DNA from: Pelargonium cotyledonis | Lineage: Eukaryota > Streptophyta > Magnoliopsida > Geraniales > Geraniaceae | Direction: 5' to 3' | Length of the DNA stretch: 29,661 nucleotides | Assembly (NCBI GenBank): GCA_036897625.1 | Contig: JAYMTA010000408.1 | Location: 1-29,661 of the forward strand | Shown: positions 21,451 to 29,661 of the stretch, piece after piece | Position numbering within the stretch: the first letter of the stretch is position 1 | How the letters are laid out: every line of letters begins with the position of its first letter | Translations under genes and position numbers: made by a program | The notes under the pieces: model-generated | What the model saw: only the letters and a program-made list of their open reading frames with translations | What the model was told of the DNA's origin: nothing | Database searches by the model: none

Positions 21451-24400
21451 TCATTTAGAATCTGTCAAACAAAAAGTTCAATTTAGTGTTAAGAAGGTGA
21501 GTGAATAAAAAAAACTGATTAGTTGGCAACAGAAAACAAAGAGATAAGACAAGGTACTCTATTAAATACAATTCTAAAGAAAGCACTCAATAAAATCTCG
21601 GATTTTGTTCAGCCTGTGTTGATTTGTACAAAAAATTCTTCTCAAAATAATGTAGAAAAGCCAAGTATAAAACTCATAATCACTTGTGATTATTATATCA
21701 TTATCTTGTTGTAGTGGTATAGCAAGTTTAAGTAATCATGAAACCAGAAATTTAAACTGACCGTCGTCAAAATTCACCCTCTCTCCAGTAGAAAAGATGT
21801 TATAGAAGATAGCAGAGAGGAAGTATAACAGTGAAGTAAGCAGCAGAAAGCCTCGGAAAGAGCCCACTAATTCAACAAAGAAGCCAGCTCCAACTGTTCC
21901 TATTATAGCAGCCAAGGTTCCAGCAGTGTTCGACATACCTGTAATCAGAAATAAAAGTTTAGTCATCACAAACAGCTTCTTCAATATAAAGACAAGCGAG
22001 CCCTCTGTTCCCTCAACAAATTTAAGATGTAAATCTTGCAGCTCAATGATGATGTACGACTTATACTTGTTTCTAGTGCTAATTTTTTCAAGAAGAAACC
22101 TATAATGGTTGGAGCAACTTCATTTCCATGATGTAAGCTGAGATTTGTCAACAGGCACCAAAGCATGTTCAAAACCCCACCTTCTATGATAATTTTAGTG
22201 AAGTCGAGGGTGAGTTTTGTTGAAGTGGTGATTAAAGTCTCACACTGAAAATATAAGAGATTAATGAGCTACATTAAGTGAAACCAAGGTTGACCTTTTA
22301 GTGGAAGCTCAAGTCATTATTTGTATCCCAATAATAGAATTTAATAACTTCATATAGCGAAAGCCAAATGACAAGTTACTATATCAATATGAGTTTATAA
22401 GAAATAAATCACAATTACCATGTAAAACACCGGAATATTGTGGAGCAATTTCCTGGTAACATCAAAATGAATTGTTCAAGATAAAATTGAGTTAAAGCAA
22501 CAAAAAAAATTTAATTCTTCTCTCCCTACTTCCAAATTAATCCAACCTGAAGGTTCACAAGGAAACCAGAATGACTGAAAGATTTCAGTCCAACAGCTAA
22601 TGTAAGCCATGCAGACGCAATTGCTGGACTTTTTGCAGCAGTGAGACCAATTAGAGCAGTACCGGCGCCAATAAAGCCAATGGACTGCGAAGAAGAAGCA
22701 CATTAGATGCAAATTCAACATGTAGTGAAAATCTACAGCGTAATCGTTTCAAAAAACAAGCAGAATGCTAACTTGTAAGGATGGGGAAAAAAAGTTTGAC
22801 ACAAGCAGAAACAGTAGGTGGAAATTTCCTAAACTACATATAATATTAAAATGTGTATGATCCACAAGTAATGTAATTTAAAGGCACTATCACTAAGAAC
22901 ACGTACCCATATTTAGGTTTTGTCTGTCAAATTTATTTCTTTTTTCTGAAGAATGCTTACGTGTAAGAAATGACCCTTGCAGTGCAGAATCAATTTGATT
23001 ATATAGATAATCCATACCTGCATGATTTTCCGAGTCATAGTGACACTTGCACCATTCCGTATCAACACATCTGACCACAAGCCTGCAAGGTATCCTACTA
23101 TTGCCATCACGCTCCATGGAACAGCACTAAACCATGCTGCTTGTCTGAGGTCAACATGGTAAATCTGTAGTAGAGTAGTATTCATTTAACTATGAGCACG
23201 CACGTTATGAAAAGAAAACTTAAGGATTTCTAATTAAGCAAGTAGGCCTTACTGTGTTAAAGTAAATGGGCATCCATGAAAGAATAACAAAAAATCCCTG
23301 CACATAAAAGAGATGAACAAATCATTTACAGTTTACGAACTTTGTTTAGCGACAAAGTAACTTCTTTGCACGGTCAAATAAAGAAAAACCCCAATTTTCA
23401 TTGTAAGCCAGAAAATACCGCGCCATGGAAATAAATTTCAAAATTAACCAAGGAAAGATCTTTTGCATTACCCAGCTGTGCATGGAATTTGCAACAATTA
23501 AGGACCATGTTGGCATTCTAGAAAGCAAGCGCCTGAAAGGAGGGATCGCTCCATTTGTCTTGGACTTAGTCTCCGAAACAAAAGTTTTCTGCTTCTTGTC
23601 CTGTATGTACTCCAGTTCATATTTTGATATTTGAGGGCTTTGGTCAGGTGTACTTGATGTTGCAGATATCCAAACCAAAACCCAAAGAAATCCTGATAAA
23701 CCGAATATTACAAATGGTCCAAATACACCAGCTTGTGACATGAGAATTGGAGAAAGCATTAGTCCTATTGCACTTCCAAGTTGAAATCCAGCCATTGCAA
23801 GCCCAACAGCCCTAGCTCGTTCTGTTTGAGGAAACCATCTAAAAGAAAGGTTTGAACAGTGTTTAGTATTTAACTCTATACTGATCAATTGTAAGGAGGC
23901 TAGTACATCACCATTACCTTGCCACCATGTTGTTCATACAGGGAAGAGCAACACCTTCTGCCATACCAAGCAAGGCTCGCATGGCAAGCAGAGCCCACAA
24001 GTTAGTTTCTGCAGCCCAAGGAGTAAGAAAAGTAGCCAGCGACCACAGAGCTACTCCCCATGCCATAACTATCTTGCCACCATAAATATCTACTAAGGTC
24101 CCTCCAGCTATTGGTGAAATCAAGTATCCCCAAAGAAAAGATGACTGCCAATTAACAGATACTAGCAAGTTAAAAAGCCACAAATAGCATTATATTGGCA
24201 TAAATTAAATTTCAAGAGCAACTATTTTCTATGTCAATCATCAAACCTATTCGATATGGTATGAATTCAGATTGGATGTTCAAGGAAATATAAACATGCA
24301 TTGACTCCTTTTATCTTAAAACTTCTCCGAAATCGAAAATTTAGACAAACAATAACTCTAGTCTTGGCTGGTTGAAACACAACTTGCAAGCATTAACTAA

Positions 24401-25013
24401 ATAATTTCCACAAACCAACACTACCAAATTACACTTTCTACCAAGAAACTGAGCAGAAAAAAAAATCTCAATTCACATATATCTTCGAATTGCTAAAAGA
24501 AGCTTGAATTTTACAAAACATAAGAGATCAAAGATATAGAGAGAGAGCTGAAACAACCTGAACGATACCGCCAAAAGATCGACTCCAGCCATTAGAAAGC
24601 GACAATGGCACAATCGCCACAGACATCACAACTCGATCGGCATTGCAAAGGGACAGCGCCAGAGCCAGCATCGCCACCACTTTGACTCTCTCCGAGGTGA
24701 TGAACTCGGTGAAGCTCGGTCTCTCCAGCTCATTTTTCTCCGCAGACGAACCAAATTGGGCATTCTCGGACGAAAACCGAACTCTAAACCGAGACGAGAG
24801 GGCAAATTTTCCGGACTCAGTCGAGCCTCGCCGAATTCTCAGATAACTCGGCGACGAGAATTTTCTGAAACATTTTTGCTCGGACGATCCGATTGAAGGC
24901 GAAGAAAGCCGAATTCGACCAAATTTGGGACTGGCGATTCTGCGACACTGGAAGATGGAGTGGGAAGCGCTGCGAATTGGCTTGTCGAGAGGAGCTACAG
25001 CTATGGAGTTCAT
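21451..25013 (-). CDS. PHT4;3: Plastid anion/phosphate transporter, PHT4;3 type (MFS)
   Basis: Exons in order: 24558-25013, 23918-24144, 23472-23838, 23253-23297, 23018-23164, 22547-22684, 22419-22452, 21762-21938 and probably 21451-21461; about 533 aa. Residues 1 to about 100 are rich in Ser and Arg with few acids, as in a chloroplast transit peptide. MFS/SLC17 features follow: a first helix ending SLCNADRVVMSVAIVPLS, GYLISPIAGGTLVDIYGGK, GMAEGVALPCMNN, HSWGFFVILSWMPIYF, and the C-terminal EIAPQYSGVLHGMSNTAG. PHT4 proteins move phosphate or related anions across plastid membranes using Na+ or H+ gradients. The ATG at 25013 is the first; an open frame continues upstream only through a TTG. 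The end is ambiguous: a donor GTCAGT at 21761 with an 11-bp last exon (ending DSK), or read-through to a TGA at 21736 (538 aa). Confidence 0.93.
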
Positions 25014-25627
25014 GCTGAGAGGTTCAGTGGTGACGAACAGTATGGACAAGCCGCCCTAAAATATTTACCGGTACGTTGAAATTGCCAGCACTGCCCTCCT
25101 ACCGGTGCCGCTTGGAAGTGTATTTGAAGCGTTTTTAAGAGGCGGGATTGATATTCTTGGATGGTGGCGAGGGTATATGTGTAAATTTGACCTGGAATAT
25201 TTGAAATGAGAATTGAAAATTATACTCTCCGTGCCAAAATAAGTGTCTTATTTTAATTTTATTTTTGTCCCAAAATAAGTCTCTTGTTTCCTTTTTTAGT
25301 AAGTTAGTTATGCATAAATTGTCAATAATACTCTTATAAAAAGCTAGTTAGAATCTCTCACCGCATGATCATAAAGATACAATAGTAAACATACCACAAT
25401 GACTAACTTCTCCTTAATTTTTCTCAAAATAGAAAGGATGACACTCATTTTGAGACGGATGAGGTATTTAATCTAATTATTCCAACTTGCAGTTGTCATT
25501 AAAGTAAATGATTTCTTTGTGTTCTTCAGTTGAGCCAATTGAGGCTAATAAACCTTAACAATAATTAATTAGTTACAATTTATATTTGAGTAATCATAGT
25601 TGTTCATGTAATTTATTTTATACAAAA
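25005..25627. repeat. Promoter-region duplication, copy 1 (proximal, carries MITE)
   Basis: This segment covers the PHT4;3 start codon, 5' UTR and proximal promoter. It aligns to 26545-26876 in the same orientation: GGAGTTCATG...CAGTGGT at the left, TTGAAATTGCCAGCACTGCC near 25076, GGATGGTGGCGAGGGTATAT near 25160 and TTGAGCCAATTGAGGCTAAT near 25530. Copy 1 has a 43-bp stretch (25032-25074) and a 240-bp MITE absent from copy 2. Confidence 0.85.
25225..25464. mobile_element. Stowaway-like MITE (Tc1/mariner type)
   Basis: The left end CTCTCCGTGCCAAAATAAGT and the reverse of the right end (CCTCATCCGTCTCAAAATGA) are inverted repeats resembling the Stowaway CTCCCTCCGTCCCAAAATAAG terminus. TA dinucleotides flank it (25223-25224, 25465-25466). 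The duplicate locus at about 26712-26716 has a single uninterrupted TA and no insert, which confirms the boundaries. No coding capacity. Confidence 0.85.
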
Positions 25628-25843
25628 CTAGTTTTTCACCCAACTATGCTCGGGATACCTAAACTTCAAGTTGGTTTACATTGTTTATGTCAATATTATT
25701 GACTTAAATAAGAAATTAATTAGTTGTCGACTTTTTGGATTTTTCATTTATAAGGGTTAAATGGTTATAGACTTTTTGAACTAATCTAAATTTTGGAGTT
25801 GGCAATTTATTAGGGCATTCGAATTCATGAGACTTAATTTGAG

Positions 25844-26022
25844 TTTTTTTTTTTTATCAGCGACGGGACAATTTACTCGAAGTAATAATGTTTCTAACTC
25901 TTCAAAAAGAAGAGTCACTTTAAACTTTATCCCACAAATCTCATCTCATACCGTCGATAACTAAGCTCAAACACAAAACTTCAAAGAAATCCAAAGTGAT
26001 ATTAACAACTTAACCTGACATG
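25844..26022 (-). mobile_element. Second, diverged copy of the SINE family (reverse orientation)
   Basis: Read on the minus strand this matches the SINE at 17557-17699 along its length: GTTAATATnnnnTTGGATT, TCGACGGTATGAG, ATTTGTGGG, and TGTCCCGTCGCTGATAAAA leading to an A run (forward T run about 25844-25855). The B-box is decayed (GTTTGAGCT). No clear target duplication was found. It lies between the two promoter-duplication copies. Confidence 0.65.
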
Positions 26023-26297
26023 TTTTTGTGAGTCTTTTATGTAACATCGTCTTTTTTTCATTCACATCAGCAAATATTTCTTTTGATTACTTTTTCCAAC
26101 ATTAATGGGCTCCAATAGAAAAAAAGTAATGATAAGTCATTCTTAAATGGTATTCCTTTTGCCTAATATTATATAAATCTCTTATAATCCATAATGATCC
26201 GAAATTTTAAAGAAAATTTAAAGTATTTAAACTGCTAGATCCAACATGTATTTGGATAAATTAAACGATATTAAGATAAATAATTAATTAAAAAATC

Positions 26298-26318
26298 ATA
26301 TATATATATATATATATA
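26298..26318. repeat. AT dinucleotide microsatellite
   Basis: Ten AT units in AT-rich intergenic DNA between the two promoter-duplication copies. Confidence 0.85.
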
Positions 26319-26483
26319 ATCGAGCTCAAAAGAAAACGATTTTGTTGCATCAAGTCATTCTCTAATAGAAAATTCAATCACTCAAAAGACTTGAATGTCA
26401 ATCAACTAATAATGTGTCAATCTTGTTAGGAGGGTTTAACTTCCAGTATAAATGAGTTACTTTTGGACTAAATATTGATCAAA

Positions 26484-26510
26484 ACTCGCTCTGATACTAT
26501 ATAAAATTTT
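26484..26510 (-). mobile_element. Possible LTR end and primer-binding-site remnant (minus strand)
   Basis: The reverse complement reads AGTATCAGAGC after TTATAT, close to the TGGTATCAGAGC primer-binding site (initiator Met-tRNA) found just inside plant LTR retroelements. No second LTR or coding region is seen, so only a remnant could be present. Confidence 0.3.
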
Positions 26511-26544
26511 AATAACGGACTAAATACTGATTCGAGTTTCCAAC

Positions 26545-26876
26545 GGAGTTCATGTTGGGAGATACAGTGGTGTTGAAATTGCCAGCACTGCCCTCCTACT
26601 GGTGCCGCTTGGAAGTGTATGTAAAGTGTTCTTAAGAGGTGGGATTGTTATTTCTGGATGGTGGCGAGGGTATATGTGTAAGTATAACTATTTGAAATGA
26701 GAAATGAAAATTATATTTTACTAATTATACCAAGTTGTAGTTGTCTTTAACATAAACGATCTCTTTGTGTTTTTCAGTTGAGCCAATTGAGGCTAATAAA
26801 CATGAACAATAATTTATTAGTTACAATTTTTATTCGAGAAATTGTACTTGCTAACGTAATTTATTTTATACAAAAT
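26545..26876. repeat. Promoter-region duplication, copy 2 (distal, MITE-free)
   Basis: Diverged duplicate of 25005-25627 (less its MITE and a 43-bp block). It even carries a minus-strand ATGAACTCC matching the first three PHT4;3 codons, after which homology stops and the frame closes within 15 codons. It lies about 1.5 kb upstream of the real start and is non-coding. Confidence 0.85.
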
Positions 26877-27937
26877 AATGTATGAAATGAGTTTTTATTT
26901 GATTAATTTTACTTGTTCACTTAATATTTTTTTTGCAAAATCACGAATACAACTACTAGAGTATCGCATGTTTTGTTATTTTATAAAATAATTTATCAAG
27001 TATTGTCATCATCGTAATGTTCATATTTCATAAGATTTTGTACAAAGAATATCATTTTTCATCTCTATGTATACTTGCAATTAACATGGTTATGATGATT
27101 GTATCGATGACCAATTATGATTATTGCAATATGGAACAAAATTTGAGCTTTTTCTGCTCCTTTCTGCTCAAAATGAAGGTATTATAATAAATAAATAAAA
27201 TATCTCAAAATAAGTTAATTTTTTAAGAAGTTTTTTTTAATTCATCTCAAGAAATTAATTATACATGAAATATCAGCAATAATCTTATAATAAAGTTATG
27301 TTAACGTATGACACTTAAGAAAATGTCATGTCCAATGTCGCTTGATATTCGCTTGATATACAAGTGAGGTCATTCACTTATCATCTTAAGATTTTGAGTA
27401 GAGTCGAGTTTAACATCATATTAGAGCTAATTTAGTTTGAACCCAGTAATCCATCTGTTTTGTCGATCCTTCTTGGTGCACTTGTTTTAACAAGTTAGTT
27501 GGTATGATTAACTACCTACCATAGTAATACAATGATTGTATTTAGCCCAAAAATGATATCCTTATGATGACTTTTACATTTGGATTAGAGATCTTAGGGT
27601 TGATGTTTAAATTTATATCTTGAAAGTCCAAATCAATTGAACAAATGTTCAACATTACATTAAAAAGGAACAAGAAATTGAAGTTAATTTCAGCAATATG
27701 AAACAACTCTTAACAAGAGCTCAAATCAAAATCCTCATAGTCCATTTTTTCAAGAGCAAATTAACATATCCCAGCTAAGTGGCAAGCTATAAACTTATTA
27801 GCTCGAACAAGGAAAAACACTTGACATTTTCATGCCCGGAAATGTAACCGAATTTACAACTCATTTACTAAAATGCGTAGGTAACTAAAAGAGCACAACA
27901 ACTAGATTACAGGTCAACTGTTCCAAATCATATTTAC
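26877..27937. other. Intergenic DNA between transporter and thioesterase genes
   Basis: AT-rich, no supported gene. A region at about 27203-27300 resembles the interior of the Stowaway-like MITE (TTAATTATACATGAAAT...AATAATCTTATAA) without recognisable ends, and 27325-27428 resembles an LTR tail. The last few hundred bases before 27938 probably include the thioesterase 3' UTR. Confidence 0.4.
27325..27428 (+). mobile_element. Decayed LTR-like terminus with primer-binding-site relic
   Basis: The series TGTCCAATGTCGCTTGATA, then CTTATCATCTTAAGATTTTG, then GTTTAACATCATATTAGAGC follows the layout of common plant LTR/TRIM ends (TGTCCCACATCGG... CTTAAGCTTTTGGG... TTAACATGGTATCAGAGC). The final 12 bases match the Met-tRNA primer site at 9 of 12. 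Strongly decayed; no coding sequence. Confidence 0.35.
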
Positions 27938-29421
27938 TCAAAGTTTGCTTGCATGTTTACGGAACAACGAATGGCGACCTTCAGCTATAATCTCCCCAGT
28001 TGATTTGTTTCTCACGAGAACTATTGTGCCCAAATAGCCTCCTTTTTGTCCTAAAACCCTCCCAGTGATCTCTAACTCGTCCTGAAAGTACCCATTCAGA
28101 TATCAGATAAATTACATGATCTTAAGCAAGGAAGCTGCAACAATGGAAGCCTACAAGAATAGATTTGGATTTCGCCCTCCAAATCTAAACCATTCACACA
28201 AGTTCAAGAACATAACTGTCTCCTCATAGACATTTCAAATTCATAAAACCCTTTAACAGGCCAAATTTCAAAGATGAATCGATCCCAAATCCAAATGAAA
28301 CCAATATGAACACGAACAATGCAATTTCAGAAACCGACAGGAGAGAGGCAGTGTAACTGTGTAAGTAAGCATACAACAAGGGATTATTTGCATTCATCCT
28401 AGCGTGTTTGAGCTCACACATTTTGTAATCGTGTCGTATTCGTGCCAATCGTGTCGTATCGACATGGCTCATTAACGCGTGTCATGTTCGTGCTTTGTGT
28501 TGCAAAAACATGTTGGGTCACGCAACACACAATCAAAAGTCGATACACACGCACCAATTGTCAGTTGTAATTCATCCAACAAAACTTTCACTCAGAAGTG
28601 CAAGAGTATTCCCGATATTGGAGACATTCATGAAAATATGCAAATTAGACCAAAAACATAAGCTAAGAAACATCACCCAGAAGTGCAAAGTTGTTCTCAA
28701 TATGGACCCATTCATGAAAGTATGCGAATAAGACCTAGATCATAAGCCAAAAAAAACGGGATTTCAAGTGAAAGCTTCTATTACATTGAGCTTGGCAGTG
28801 GACATGAAAGATATGGACATGTCCACAGAAACATTCATGGGGAGACCCTCCACATATACCACAGCCCCACCAACCTCATCAACCAAGTTCGCAACAGCTC
28901 CTGTAGCAAAGTTTCCATTCCTATCCTGTTCAAAAACTTGAAATTGAGATCATTTCGACACTAAATTTTGTTCGAAATTAAGATCAGCCCTTTTTTATAT
29001 ACTTTTTTGTGCTTGCAAGTCACTGATAGTGCTTGCAAGTCACAATGCACAAATGGAAATGCAAATAATTCAGGTAATGAACCCTAATTCAGAAACTCTT
29101 ATATAAACAATTGACCAAATAAACACACTAAATACCGATCAAATCGCTTGTTCGTTGAATTATAAGAAAGAATTGCAGGTTAGGGTTTAGGTGCCTTACG
29201 GTGAGGCGAGGAGGGACCTTGAACGTACACGCAACGAAACCGGGTTCGACTCGGTCGACTCGGATGCCCCTCAGTGCAAAATCTTCGTAGAAACTGCAAT
29301 CGACACCGAGTCGGTGAGGGTGAATCGCGAGTCGCGACACTCTCTCCGATTCTTTATCGGGTAGCTCCAGAAATTGCTTGGCTTTCTCCATTGTAGCAAT
29401 GTCGAAGCAGCAAGCTGACAT
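27938..29421 (-). CDS. Hotdog-fold acyl-CoA thioesterase (ACOT13/THEM2-like)
   Basis: Three exons in order: 29200-29421, 28785-28925, 27938-28081; GT-AG junctions fall between codons, 168 aa. A single 4HBT/PaaI-type hotdog domain follows a roughly 45-residue N-terminal extension. Visible landmarks are GIRVDRVEPGFVACTFKVPP (about 52-71), the helix segment NFATGAVANLVDEVGGAVV (about 79-97, with Asp90 in the place of the family's catalytic Asp), VDMSISF and a last strand GRVLGQKGGYLGTIVLVR. The usual HGG at the helix start is replaced by ATG. The family hydrolyses acyl-CoA thioesters; the natural substrate of the plant members is not known to me, and no peroxisomal PTS1 is present (ends SKL is at the very C-terminus: the protein finishes ...HASKL, so PTS1-type SKL is in fact present). 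Two in-frame starts exist (Met1 at 29421 and Met11 at 29391). Confidence 0.9.
28385..28560. repeat. CGTGTCGT-rich dispersed repeat in thioesterase intron
   Basis: Within intron 28082-28784, repeated ATCGTGTCGTATTCGTGCC / ATCGTGTCGTATCGACATGG / GCGTGTCATGTTCGTGC units form a locally GC-richer block. Similar CGTGTCGTGTTCGTGTC sequence is common in plant interspersed repeats; ends are not defined. Confidence 0.5.
28588..28750. repeat. Tandem duplication, about 85 bp, two units
   Basis: Units 28588-28672 and 28673 to about 28750 share TCACnCAGAAGTGCAA, CATTCATGAAAnTATGC and ACATAAGC/TCATAAGC in the same order. It adjoins the splice donor of thioesterase intron 2. Confidence 0.7.
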
Positions 29422-29661
29422 TACAAGAAATTAAGGTAACTGGATAATAATAGACCGTTGAGTTGTGGGATAACCACTTTTTTTTGTGCCCAAACTTTCA
29501 AAAAATGCTCAATTTGGTGTTCAAATTTTTATTTCTCTCAATTTAGTACCCACACTTCTATTTCGTACCCAATTGAGTGCCCACATTTTTATTTTATACC
29601 CAAATGAGTACCCGCTGTCACATTCCGTCAATTTGTCCGTTAAGTGACGTTGACGTGGACG
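29422..29661 (-). other. Upstream region of thioesterase gene with about 30-bp repeat array
   Basis: A short 5' flank is followed by degenerate units beginning at about 29508, 29537, 29568 and 29599 (CTCAATTTGGTG, CTCAATTTAGTACCC, CCCAATTGAGTGCCC, CCCAAATGAGTACCC), then CCGTCAATTTGTCCGTTAAGTGACG. This layout is typical of a plant interspersed repeat; the window edge cuts it. Confidence 0.55.

Noticed and set aside
25014-25049. N-terminal extension of the transporter
   Set aside because: The upstream codons are open but begin with TTG rather than ATG; the first ATG is at 25013.
28385-28500. CRISPR-like or satellite array from CGTGTCGT repeats
   Set aside because: Units are irregular, without constant spacers, inside a plant intron; it is a dispersed plant repeat.

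Overview
This is plant nuclear DNA, almost certainly from a eudicot and probably a rosid. The genes have GT-AG introns, long AT-rich intergenic stretches, 5'-UTR leader introns, short transposon relics (a SINE family, a Stowaway-type MITE, LTR remnants) and proteins closely matching Arabidopsis families. No bacterial, viral, CRISPR or toxin features were seen. Species cannot be fixed from the sequence alone.

Six protein-coding genes can be assembled exon by exon, and every junction keeps the reading frame. On the + strand: (1) a MAC5-type CCCH zinc-finger/RRM spliceosomal protein (820-4578, 4 exons, 511 aa); (2) an SR45a/transformer-2-type SR splicing factor (6554-8762, 6 coding exons plus a leader exon, 344 aa). 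On the - strand: (3) cytosolic alpha-glucan phosphorylase, PHS2/H type (9982-16015, 15 coding exons plus leader exon, 839 aa); (4) a calmodulin-binding receptor-like cytoplasmic kinase of the CRCK group (18180-20619, 6 exons, 449 aa); (5) a plastid PHT4;3-type anion/phosphate transporter (21451-25013, 9 exons, about 533 aa); (6) a hotdog-fold acyl-CoA thioesterase (27938-29421, 3 exons, 168 aa). Genes 2 and 3 converge tail to tail.

The neighbours do not form an operon-like unit. Two pairs share a theme: MAC5 and SR45a both act in pre-mRNA splicing, and PHS2 (glucan phosphorolysis) and PHT4;3 (plastid anion/Pi transport) both touch carbohydrate and phosphate metabolism. From memory, Arabidopsis keeps the first pair together at At1g07350/At1g07360 and the second at At3g46970/At3g46980, so this window looks like a less rearranged version of the ancestral order.

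The non-coding DNA holds most of the unusual structure. The promoter/start-codon region of PHT4;3 is duplicated about 1.5 kb upstream; one copy carries a Stowaway-like MITE and the other preserves the empty site. Two copies of one tRNA-type SINE family lie in opposite orientations, one with a clear 10-bp target duplication. There are several local tandem duplications (two in the SR45a leader intron, one in a PHS2 intron, one in the thioesterase intron), a candidate stop-codon-bearing cassette exon in SR45a, heat-shock-element-like motifs in front of SR45a, and LTR/primer-binding-site remnants. No wholly new biological system is evident; the main novelty is structural.
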